NCBI GenBank assembly: GCA_945860575.1
Contig: CAMAQQ010000042.1
Coordinates: 1 to 8,668 of the forward strand
Direction of reading: 5' to 3'
Source of the DNA: Ferrithrix thermotolerans DSM 19514
GTDB taxonomy: Bacteria > Actinomycetota > Acidimicrobiia > Acidimicrobiales > Ilumatobacteraceae
DNA: 8,668 nucleotides
How positions within the stretch are numbered: the stretch's first letter is position 1; every line of letters starts with the position of its first letter. This document shows, piece after piece, positions 1-6,969 of this stretch. The position numbers were made by a program, and so were the translations under genes. The notes below the pieces were generated by a model. It did no database searches. It was not told where the DNA came from and worked only from the letters and a program-made list of their open reading frames with translations.

Positions 1-579
1 GTGCGCAAAATCACTCGAGAAGCTATACAAAATGATGATTTGCGTTGGGCATGCGAACTTGGCTCCTGGCTCACTTACAGCACTGAGGCTGACACTTCAG
101 ATCGCGAATTACTCGCAAGCACGCTTCGACTGATCGCTCAACGAACAACTGCAGCAAACATTCGAAATTGGTGTTTAACCCGAGCCCGCGATCTTGACGG
201 CACGCTTGATTTGACGCGATTCAATACTCACCGACTTACACGCAAACAAATTGTTTCTGCACCTGCTGAAAGATCAGTGCACATTTTGCGAGTCATGCTC
301 GACCCCGAACGCGCTATTGGCATTGACGCAAATATTTGTTTCAATTTTGCAGGTCATGACAAAACCGGTCTGCTTATTCGAAACTGTATTGCTAAGCAAA
401 CTGACGGGCGCGACGCAATTATCCAAATAACTTCAACAATTGAAATATGGGCGGATATTTTGACTGGTGTAACGAGCTTGTCTGACGCGATCAATTTGGG
501 TACCTTGAAAATCGAAGGCAATGTAAACAACACAAAAAGCGCTCTCGCGGTGTTTGATATTGACGGTCTGCGATCGTGA
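1..579 (+). CDS. Alkyl sulfatase-like protein, C-terminal part (5' end outside window)
   Basis: This is the C-terminal 192 residues of a protein that resembles the linear alkyl sulfatases (SdsA/BDS1 type, metallo-beta-lactamase fold), which cleave sulfate esters of alkyl alcohols. Visible residues 1-78 look like the helical dimerisation domain: RWACELGSWL, then LLASTLRLIA, then NIRNWCLTRARDLDG, matching the family pattern of WA.EL, an alanine/leucine helix and RN.YL..A.EL. Residues about 90-192 look like the SCP2-like C-terminal domain (SVHILRVMLDPERA, then NLGTLKIEGN near the end). The catalytic HxHxDH domain would lie upstream, outside the window. Family members are about 620-660 residues. 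The GTG at base 1 is merely the window edge, and the frame is open to it, so the true start is not seen. The TGA stop overlaps the GTG of the sulfatase gene by four bases, so the two are probably one transcript and translationally coupled. Assignment rests on remembered family patterns; catalytic residues cannot be checked here. Confidence 0.72.
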   Translation: MRKITREAIQNDDLRWACELGSWLTYSTEADTSDRELLASTLRLIAQRTTAANIRNWCLTRARDLDGTLDLTRFNTHRLTRKQIVSAPAERSVHILRVMLDPERAIGIDANICFNFAGHDKTGLLIRNCIAKQTDGRDAIIQITSTIEIWADILTGVTSLSDAINLGTLKIEGNVNNTKSALAVFDIDGLRS

Positions 580-2912
580 GCAGAAAAAATCTCCCCCGCG
601 CAACACCTAAGTTTTCGGGAGAGATCAAGAAAGTAATAACAGATTCAACTCCCGAGAAGCTGGAAGCGCCTAGGGCAACAACTGACGCGCCAAATATTTT
701 ATTGATCATGCTTGACGATGTTGGCTTCGGCTCATTTGCAAACTTTGGCGGACCAGTCACGACACCGGGCCTTGACAAAGTTGCCAAAGCCGGTTTGATC
801 TACAACCAATTTCATACGACCGCACTTTGCTCGCCGACGCGCGCTGCTCTATTGACCGGTCGCAATCACCACACAGTTCACATGGGTGGCATCACCGAAA
901 TCGCCAACTCGTTTCCTGGTTACGACAGCGCAATTCCACCTGAGTCGGCAACAGTTGCTCAGGTTCTTCGCATGTCTGGCTACAGCACCGCGTGTTTTGG
1001 CAAATGGCACTTGACACCATCTTGGGAGCAAAGCCCAGCCGGACCATTTGACAGGTGGCCGACAGGTCTCGGCTTCGATCGCTTCTATGGAATCATGGGC
1101 GCAGAATCCTCGCAATATGAGCCTCCTGTTTACGACCAGACGACACCGATTTCGCCACATCTCGGCAAACCCGATTATCACCTCACGCAAGATCTCGCCG
1201 ATCAAACAATCAATTGGATGCACCGTCAAAAAGCATCTTCGCCGAATAAGCCTTTCTTCTGCTACTTCTCAACGCCGGCCGTTCACGCACCTCATCATGT
1301 GCCCCGTGAATGGATCGAAAAATACAAAGGCAAATTTGATGGCGGCTGGGACGAACTTCGCCAAGAGATCTACGAACGACAGTTGAAACTTGGTGTAATA
1401 CCGCCAGATACTGCTTTGACAAAGCGACCAGAACAGATTCCTGCATGGAGTGATTACCCAGAGCAGTATCGACCAGTTGCGCGAAGACTGATGGAAGTCT
1501 TCGCGGGGTTTCTCGCCCACACAGATGCTCAAATCAAGCGTGTAATTGACGCACTTGATGATCTTGAAATTGCAGACAACACTTTGGTCATCTACATCAC
1601 CGGCGACAACGGCGCTTCTGCCGAAGGCACTATTCACGGTGCATGGAGCGCTCCATCATTTCAAAACGGTGTTCCTGAAGATCCCGAGTGGCTACTTGAG
1701 CACATCGCCGATTTCGGCACGGCAAAATGCGAAAATCATTTCAATGTCGGTTGGGCATGGGCGCTTGACTCTCCATTTCAGTGGATGAAACAAGTTGCGT
1801 CGCACTTCGGCGGCACTCGCAATGCAATTGCAATTTCATGGCCCAAGAAAATTCGCGATGTCGGCACTTTACGAACTCAGTTTCACCATGTTGTCGATAT
1901 CGCACCAACAATTTACGAAGTTGCAGGCATCACTCCACCAACACATGTCAATGGCATTGAGCAGATGGCAATTCATGGCACTTCAATGCAGTATTCGTTC
2001 GATAGTGCGACCAAGCCAAGCACACATACGAGCCAATATTTTGAAATTCTGGGCAATCGGGCAATCTACGAGAACGGCTGGATTGCTTCGTGCTTTCATG
2101 GTCGCCTGCCGTGGATTCGCCTGCAGGGTTACGAATTCGATGGCCCGCAAGAACGCTGGGAGTTGTACAACGTTGCGGAAGATTTTTCGCAAGCTGTTGA
2201 CCTCTCAGAATCACACCCCGAGAAACTCGCCGAGCTTCAAGAACTATTTGATCTACACGCAAAGCAATACGGTGTCTACCCATTGCGTGACCCAGGGTCA
2301 CCGCGTCACGGAGACTTTGCTGTGCCACATTCGCTAGATGGCTTCAAAGAGATGCGATACACATCTGCTCATACTCGAATGCCAGAAAGTTCGGTTTTGA
2401 ACCTAAAGAATTGCTCGTATCGCATCAGCGCTGAAATTGAAGTCACTAATGAGTTGAATCAAGGCGTCATCGTCTGTCAAGGCGGAAACATGGCGGGTTG
2501 GTCGCTCTATCTTGACGACAAAGCACGACCCGTTTTTCATTACAACTGGTTTGGTCATGAGCACTCTTCATTCGCTGGCGCAGGTTCACTGAATGTTGGC
2601 AAACATCTAATTGAAGTTTTGTTTGCCTACGACGGTGGCTTTGGAGCGGGTGGCACCGTTTCAATGGTTGTCAATAAATTTGAAGTCGCAACAGGTCGCA
2701 TCGAAAAAACTGTGCCACTCGTTTTTTCGATGAGTGGCGAGACATTCGATGTTGGTGTTGACACGGGTTCACCTGTCGGTCCATATCCGCACAACTACGA
2801 GTGCACTGCTCAAATAATCGGTGTCACACTCGAAAGACTAAATGAACCACCAAAAGAGATTCAAGACAAAATTCGCGAAGGCGAGTTTCGTGCCAGCCTC
2901 AGCACACAATAA
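576..2912 (+). CDS. Arylsulfatase, formylglycine-dependent (AslA-like, type I sulfatase)
   Basis: A 778-residue type I sulfatase that hydrolyses a sulfate ester using a formylglycine made from cysteine. The active-site signature CSPTRAALLTGRN begins at Cys85, with the required Pro87 and Arg89 (CxPxR, the form used by aerobic formylglycine-generating enzyme). Calcium ligands are expected at Asp47-Asp48 (IMLDDVGFG) and Asp344-Asn345 (TGDNGA). GKWHL (Lys143, His145) and STPAVHAPHH (His237) match other conserved sulfatase motifs. The later SHFGGTRN motif (His410) is typical of the large AslA-like group. Residues about 600-775 form a beta-rich C-terminal domain usual in this group, and total length is normal for it. 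There is no signal peptide or membrane segment at the N-terminus, so the enzyme appears cytoplasmic and would act on imported or internal esters. The GTG start lies in a GTGA overlap with the preceding gene and has no clear ribosome binding site, which fits translational coupling. The substrate is unknown, and an aryl ester is only the default name. The maturation enzyme is not in the window. Confidence 0.93.
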   Translation: MSRKNLPRATPKFSGEIKKVITDSTPEKLEAPRATTDAPNILLIMLDDVGFGSFANFGGPVTTPGLDKVAKAGLIYNQFHTTALCSPTRAALLTGRNHHTVHMGGITEIANSFPGYDSAIPPESATVAQVLRMSGYSTACFGKWHLTPSWEQSPAGPFDRWPTGLGFDRFYGIMGAESSQYEPPVYDQTTPISPHLGKPDYHLTQDLADQTINWMHRQKASSPNKPFFCYFSTPAVHAPHHVPREWIEKYKGKFDGGWDELRQEIYERQLKLGVIPPDTALTKRPEQIPAWSDYPEQYRPVARRLMEVFAGFLAHTDAQIKRVIDALDDLEIADNTLVIYITGDNGASAEGTIHGAWSAPSFQNGVPEDPEWLLEHIADFGTAKCENHFNVGWAWALDSPFQWMKQVASHFGGTRNAIAISWPKKIRDVGTLRTQFHHVVDIAPTIYEVAGITPPTHVNGIEQMAIHGTSMQYSFDSATKPSTHTSQYFEILGNRAIYENGWIASCFHGRLPWIRLQGYEFDGPQERWELYNVAEDFSQAVDLSESHPEKLAELQELFDLHAKQYGVYPLRDPGSPRHGDFAVPHSLDGFKEMRYTSAHTRMPESSVLNLKNCSYRISAEIEVTNELNQGVIVCQGGNMAGWSLYLDDKARPVFHYNWFGHEHSSFAGAGSLNVGKHLIEVLFAYDGGFGAGGTVSMVVNKFEVATGRIEKTVPLVFSMSGETFDVGVDTGSPVGPYPHNYECTAQIIGVTLERLNEPPKEIQDKIREGEFRASLSTQ

Positions 2913-2915
2913 AAA

Positions 2916-3572
2916 TTAAGATGCAGTGAGTTCGAGGCGTTTGCGTACTGCATCGCGAACTTGCGCATCAAAACTTCGCACGTGCGCAGCCGAAAGTTTG
3001 TAGACCAGTTCACTATCGCCCGATTCAAGCGCCGCAAGAATCTCGTCATGTTCGTCAAGGGCATGACCCATGTCGGCAACATCTGACAAGTACATGTGCC
3101 AAAGACGATCGCTTTGCGCGTAAAGCACATCAAGTGTGTCAGTGAGAAAACGATTGCCGGCTGCATCCCAAACAATTTCATGACACTGCGCGTCATATTG
3201 AATTTGCTCTTGCGCTGTCGTCGCATGTTTCTTGGCTTTATCGAGAACGTTACGCATCTGCTTCCAGTGATCGGCAGTGCCGCGATCGCATGCCAATCGC
3301 GCAACATAGGGTTCGAGAATTGCTCGTGTCTCATAGAGCGTCGAAAGTTCTGCGATTTCAATATTTGAAACGATCATTCCCCTGCGCGGAATCACCACCA
3401 AGAATTGGTCTCGAGCCAGTCGTTGCAACGCCTCGCGAATCGGCGTGCGACCAATCTCTAATTGATCTTGCAATTCGTCTTCGCGCACAACAGCGCCGGG
3501 TGTCAATTCGAGACGCACGATCATGCCCCGAATCAGCCGGTATGCCTGCTCGCTCAAAGACTCTTTCGCCAT
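2916..3572 (-). CDS. GntR family transcriptional regulator, FadR/FCD subfamily
   Basis: A 218-residue regulator. Residues 1-70 form the winged helix-turn-helix (SLSEQAYRLIRGMIV, then the recognition region GRTPIREALQRLARDQFL, then the wing IPRRGMIV). Residues about 75-212 form the all-helical FCD ligand-binding domain, starting at LYETRAILEPYVARLA. Likely metal ligands of the FCD pocket are Asp127 and His131 (YDAQCHEIV), His175 (DEHDEIL) and His197 (AAHVRSF), so a metal-bound carboxylate effector is plausible. Length is normal for the family. The ATG was chosen because it puts MAKESLSEQAYRLI at the usual distance before the first helix; the Shine-Dalgarno signal is weak. The gene is divergent from the flavoprotein-ETF operon across 67 bases that contain two perfect palindromes. 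By the usual behaviour of the family it should repress that operon and itself, released by a pathway substrate or intermediate. Its stop codon faces the sulfatase stop across three bases. The effector is not known. Confidence 0.95.
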   Translation of the reverse strand: MAKESLSEQAYRLIRGMIVRLELTPGAVVREDELQDQLEIGRTPIREALQRLARDQFLVVIPRRGMIVSNIEIAELSTLYETRAILEPYVARLACDRGTADHWKQMRNVLDKAKKHATTAQEQIQYDAQCHEIVWDAAGNRFLTDTLDVLYAQSDRLWHMYLSDVADMGHALDEHDEILAALESGDSELVYKLSAAHVRSFDAQVRDAVRKRLELTAS

Positions 3573-3602
3573 TTGGAAACAAGCCTACCGTGCTGATATC
3601 AT
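3573..3602 (+). promoter_or_regulatory. Candidate promoter of the flavoprotein-ETF operon
   Basis: TTGGAA (3573-3578) resembles a -35 box and TATCAT (3597-3602) a -10 box, separated by 18 bases, which would place transcription start near 3609-3611, about 30 bases before the ATG at 3640. The proposed -10 overlaps the first palindrome, which would suit repression by the divergent GntR protein. On the opposite strand TATGAT (3603-3598) could serve as a -10 for the regulator gene. This is a match by eye in a short AT-rich stretch and has not been tested. Confidence 0.4.
3594..3601. promoter_or_regulatory. Candidate GntR operator half-site pair 1 (TGATATCA)
   Basis: TGATATCA is a perfect 8-base palindrome in the divergent region between the GntR regulator and the flavoprotein gene. 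It overlaps the likely -10 elements on both strands. FCD-type GntR proteins bind short palindromes in such autoregulated divergent regions; assignment of this one to the neighbouring regulator is inferred from position and symmetry. Confidence 0.5.
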
Positions 3603-3604
3603 AC

Positions 3605-3614
3605 TGATATATCA
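3605..3614. promoter_or_regulatory. Candidate GntR operator half-site pair 2 (TGATATATCA)
   Basis: TGATATATCA is a perfect 10-base palindrome three bases after TGATATCA. The two share TGATAT and end in ATCA, and their centres are 12 bp apart, roughly one helical turn, so two dimers could bind on the same face. Both are followed by C or preceded by C in the same way (C-TGATAT). The site lies at or just after the expected transcription start of the rightward operon. Confidence 0.55.
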
Positions 3615-3630
3615 CCAACTAAAAACTAAT

Positions 3631-3639
3631 GGGGACAAG
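3631..3639 (+). promoter_or_regulatory. Ribosome binding site supporting start at 3640
   Basis: The purine-rich GGGGA at 3631-3635, four bases before the ATG at 3640, is the best Shine-Dalgarno-like sequence near any possible start of the flavoprotein gene. Together with homology it decides for 3640 over the upstream in-frame ATG at 3523. Confidence 0.5.
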
Positions 3640-6183
3640 ATGAGCGAATTTCCAAAATCAGCAAAGTGTGTAGTCATTGGCGCCGGCATCGTCGGCAACT
3701 GTTTAGTTGGTCATCTTGCCAAACTCGGTTGGACAAACATAGTGCAGATCGACAAAGGCCCACTGCCGAACCCTGGTGGCTCAACTGGTCACGCCTCTAA
3801 CTTTATTTTTCCGACTGATCACAACAAAGAAATGGCTTTGTTAACACTCGCCTCACAGAAGCAATACATCGAAATGGGAATGAACAACACGTGCGGTGGC
3901 ATCGAAGTGGCCCGCAACCCAGAGCGACTTGAAGAATTTAATCGCCGCATGACATCAGCAAAATCTTGGGGCATCGACGCAAAATTACTTTCACCTGCCG
4001 AGGTCAAAGAACTCGTGCCGTTCATCAACGAAAAAATTGTACTTGGCGGTTTCTACACACCAAGTGTCTCATGCGTTGACTCTTTGCAAACGGGCACATT
4101 GATGCGTGAAGGTGCTGTCAAGTCAGGCAACTTAAGTGTGTTCGCAAACACCGAAGTGCTCGACCTCGAAGTCGAGAACGGCGCGATCAAAGCGGTCGTC
4201 ACCAACAAGGGTCGTATCGAAGCAGAGTATGTCGTCGTGGCTTGCGGTGTGTGGAGTCCGCGAATTGCAAAAATGGCTGGTGCGAATATTCCGTTGACTC
4301 CGGCTGTTCACCAAATGGCAGACGTCGGACCAATTGACATTCTGCAAAAAACTAATGCCGAAGTCGCCTATCCGATCGTGCGTGACATGGACACATTTTG
4401 CTACGAGCGACAAACTGCAGGCTCAATGGAAGTTGGCAGTTATGCCCACCGCGCAATTTTCATGCACCCAGACGACATTCCGTCAAACGAAGCGTCGGCA
4501 CTTTCGCCAACCGAGTTGCCACTCACTCAAGATGACTTTGATCCACAGATGGAACAAGCAATTGAATTGATGGAGATGCTCGGCGATGCCGAAATTAAGT
4601 ATTCAATCAACGGTTTACTCTCGCTAACCCCTGATGCGATGCCAGTGCTTGGCGAGACAGTTGAAGTAAAGAATCTTTGGTCGGCCGCAGCCGTTTGGAT
4701 CAAAGAAGGGCCAGGCATTGCGCAACTTGTTGCCGAATGGATGACATATGGATATCCGCATTTGTGCGACCCGCACTCGTCAGATATTTCACGCTTCTAT
4801 GCGCACGAAAAAACTGAGCATCATATTTATGCAAGATGCGATGAACATTTCAACAAAACTTATGGCATCGTGCACCCACGCGAACAATGGGGAACACAAC
4901 GCAATATGCGTCGCAGTCCGTTTTATGCGCGTGAAGAAGCAGCGGGCGCAACATTCTTTGATGCTCGCGGCTGGGAGCGTCCACAGTGGTTCGCGTCAAA
5001 CGAGAAACTAGTTACGAAATTTGCATCTGCATGCGAACCCCGTCCACACGAGTGGGATGCACGCTGGTGGTCGCCAATTACAAACGCAGAACACTTGCAA
5101 ATGCGCGAGTCGGTCGGGATGGTTGACCTCACTGCCTTCAACGAGTTCGACTTCACTGGCCCTGGCGTAATTGCTTTCTTGCAATACATGTGTGTCAACA
5201 ATGTTGACGTACCTGTCGGTCGTTCGGTTTATACGCCGTTGCTTACACCAGGCGGTGGCTTCAGAGGCGATCTTACGATCATGCGCCTCGGTGCTGAACA
5301 CTTCAGAGTTATAACTGGTGCATTTGATGGCGGTCGCGATAACTATTGGTTCAAGCGCCACATGCCACAAGATGGTTCAGTCACGTTCACCGATATGAGT
5401 TCGTCGCTTTGCACGATTGGTGTGTGGGGTCCAAACGCAGAAAAGACAATGGCTAAGGCGACCCAAAACATCAACGCCGAAGGCAAACTCGTTCCATTTG
5501 ATGTTTCGCAAAAAAACTTTCCGTATGGGTCGGTTCGCGAAGTTCTTATCGATGGTGTACCTGCAACGATGTTCAGAATCTCTTATGTCGGCGAGAACGG
5601 CTGGGAGGTCTACACAAAAATGGAGCATGGGCTTCGCATGTGGGATTCAATCGCCAAGGCTGGCGAAGAGTTTGAGATCATCCCAGTTGGCATGGGCGTT
5701 TACGCCGTAACTGGTCGCATCGAAAAGGGCTATCGCCTTATGGGTGCAGAACTTGAGAGCGAATACAACCCAGTTGAAGCCGGACTTAATCGTGCAAAAG
5801 TAAAGTCGGCTGATTTCATTGGCAAAGCCGACTACATGAAAGCACGCGACGAAAAGCCGTGTGCAATCATGTGCACGCTCGAAATGATCGATAACACCAG
5901 TAAGGCTGGCATCAAGCGCTACCCAACTGGTGGCAACGAACCAATCTTGACAAAAACTGGCGAGCGGATTGTCGACACCAAGGGTCGCGTCTCGCGCGTA
6001 ACAACTGCAGGTGCGGCACCATCACTTGGCAAGTATTTACTGCTCGCCTACCTCACGCCAGAACATGCGGTTGAAGGAAACGAACTTCGCGTGATGTACA
6101 TGAACGAACTCTTCCCGGTTCGCGTTGCACGCGTTGGCAGTCAGCCGTTGTTTGACCCAACCGATGCACGAATGAAGAGCTAG
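3640..6183 (+). CDS. Dimethylglycine/sarcosine dehydrogenase-like flavoprotein (FAD oxidoreductase + folate-binding GcvT domain)
   Basis: An 847-residue two-part enzyme. The N-terminal DAO-type FAD domain (about 8-368) has the dinucleotide motif GAGIVG at 14-19 and GGSTGHASN at 46-54. His51 lies where dimethylglycine oxidase and dehydrogenase carry covalently bound FAD. His224 (PAVHQMA) and Tyr255 (FCYERQ) match, by my recollection, the active-site His and Tyr of Arthrobacter dimethylglycine oxidase. A central FAO_M-like linker (about 370-425) is followed by a GcvT folate domain (about 428-735; SVGMVDLTAFNEF, FRGDLTIMRL with Asp544, SYVGENGWEVY) and a GcvT C-terminal barrel (about 740-835). 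It should oxidise an N-methyl group and pass the carbon to tetrahydrofolate as 5,10-methylene-THF. Neighbouring etfBA suggest a dehydrogenase using ETF rather than an oxidase. The frame is open back to an ATG at 3523, but ATG 3640 is preferred: GGGGACAAG lies just upstream, the Rossmann strand follows at residue 8, and the upstream choice overlaps the divergent regulator gene. Substrate could be dimethylglycine, sarcosine or another methylated amine. Confidence 0.92.
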   Translation: MSEFPKSAKCVVIGAGIVGNCLVGHLAKLGWTNIVQIDKGPLPNPGGSTGHASNFIFPTDHNKEMALLTLASQKQYIEMGMNNTCGGIEVARNPERLEEFNRRMTSAKSWGIDAKLLSPAEVKELVPFINEKIVLGGFYTPSVSCVDSLQTGTLMREGAVKSGNLSVFANTEVLDLEVENGAIKAVVTNKGRIEAEYVVVACGVWSPRIAKMAGANIPLTPAVHQMADVGPIDILQKTNAEVAYPIVRDMDTFCYERQTAGSMEVGSYAHRAIFMHPDDIPSNEASALSPTELPLTQDDFDPQMEQAIELMEMLGDAEIKYSINGLLSLTPDAMPVLGETVEVKNLWSAAAVWIKEGPGIAQLVAEWMTYGYPHLCDPHSSDISRFYAHEKTEHHIYARCDEHFNKTYGIVHPREQWGTQRNMRRSPFYAREEAAGATFFDARGWERPQWFASNEKLVTKFASACEPRPHEWDARWWSPITNAEHLQMRESVGMVDLTAFNEFDFTGPGVIAFLQYMCVNNVDVPVGRSVYTPLLTPGGGFRGDLTIMRLGAEHFRVITGAFDGGRDNYWFKRHMPQDGSVTFTDMSSSLCTIGVWGPNAEKTMAKATQNINAEGKLVPFDVSQKNFPYGSVREVLIDGVPATMFRISYVGENGWEVYTKMEHGLRMWDSIAKAGEEFEIIPVGMGVYAVTGRIEKGYRLMGAELESEYNPVEAGLNRAKVKSADFIGKADYMKARDEKPCAIMCTLEMIDNTSKAGIKRYPTGGNEPILTKTGERIVDTKGRVSRVTTAGAAPSLGKYLLLAYLTPEHAVEGNELRVMYMNELFPVRVARVGSQPLFDPTDARMKS

Positions 6184-6201
6184 TCGGCTAAATCAACGAA
6201 G

Positions 6202-6969
6202 ATGAATATTCTCGTCTGCGTCAAGCGAGTGCCCGCACCTGGCGCGCGCATCAACATCACCAGCGATGGTCAGCAGGTTGATACTGCGTTCTTGGGTTTC
6301 ACCGTGAGCCCGCACGAAGAATGCGCCGTTGAACAAGCAGTTCAATTGGTAGAGAAGCATGGTGGCGATGTCACCGTGCTAACACTCGGCCCGGCAGAAG
6401 CGCAGGAACAGTTGCGAACCGCGGTTAGCACTGGTGCCACTAAAGCAGTTCTCGTGCCAATTGATACAACAGATTGGGATCCACAAAAGACCGCGCAAGC
6501 AATTGCCAAAGTGATTGAAGAACTTGAAGCAACAAATGGCAATTTTGATCTGGTGTTATTCGGCAACGAATCGGCAGACTCATGTGGCTATCAAGTTGGC
6601 GTTCGTACTGCGTTAAAACTTGGCAGACCAATCGTCAATGGCGCCAAAGGTCTCGACATAGATAACGGCGTTGCCGTAATTCGGCGCGAAAGCGATGCGG
6701 GAGTCGAAGTTTATAAATTAAAGATGCCAGCGTGTGTTGGCGTGAAAGAAGGCATCAACTTGCCGCGCTACCCGACCATGAAGGGTCGGCTCGCATCCAA
6801 AAAAGTTGAGATTACTCAAAACGCTGCGAGTGGAGAAGTTGGCGGTTTGAAATTAATTACCTTGCGTCGCCCGCCAGAGAGAGCCAGCAACACAAAAATA
6901 CTTGGCAATGGCCCGGATGCGGCATCAGCCGTGGTTGATTTGCTTGAAGAGTTGGGTGTTTTCAAATGA
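6202..6969 (+). CDS. etfB: Electron transfer flavoprotein beta subunit
   Basis: A 255-residue ETF beta subunit (FixA/EtfB family), the usual length. The N-terminus MNILVCVKRVPAPGARINI, the segment FTVSPHEECAVEQAVQL, the GDVTVLTLGPAEAQEQLRTA strand-helix and the late NLPRYPTMKGRLASKK motif are characteristic. With EtfA it forms a soluble heterodimer holding FAD, with AMP bound in the beta subunit, and shuttles electrons from dehydrogenases to ETF:quinone oxidoreductase. It lies 18 bases after the flavoprotein gene and overlaps etfA, so the three are very probably one operon and the flavoprotein its electron donor. The middle segment FGNESADSCGYQVGVR (from about residue 120) differs from the KQAIDDDxNQTG-type motif of canonical acyl-CoA-linked ETFs, suggesting a dedicated ETF for amine oxidation. 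The ribosome binding site is weak (ACGAAG). Whether it could bifurcate electrons cannot be judged from this. Confidence 0.95.
   Translation: MNILVCVKRVPAPGARINITSDGQQVDTAFLGFTVSPHEECAVEQAVQLVEKHGGDVTVLTLGPAEAQEQLRTAVSTGATKAVLVPIDTTDWDPQKTAQAIAKVIEELEATNGNFDLVLFGNESADSCGYQVGVRTALKLGRPIVNGAKGLDIDNGVAVIRRESDAGVEVYKLKMPACVGVKEGINLPRYPTMKGRLASKKVEITQNAASGEVGGLKLITLRRPPERASNTKILGNGPDAASAVVDLLEELGVFK

Noticed and set aside
1795..2337. A 180-residue + strand reading frame inside the sulfatase gene
   Set aside because: It is out of frame with a clear sulfatase and its translation has no family features.
2861..3361. A 166-residue reading frame on the - strand overlapping the regulator
   Set aside because: It lies in another frame of the strongly supported GntR gene and shows no domain pattern.
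3523..3639. An upstream in-frame ATG that would add 39 residues to the flavoprotein
   Set aside because: The extension has no recognisable domain, overlaps the 5' end of the divergent regulator and the likely promoter, and the ATG at 3640 has GGGGA before it and the Rossmann strand soon after.
3573..3639. A glycine or SAM riboswitch before the flavoprotein gene
   Set aside because: With transcription starting near 3610 the leader would be about 30 bases, far too short for either, and no conserved core is visible.
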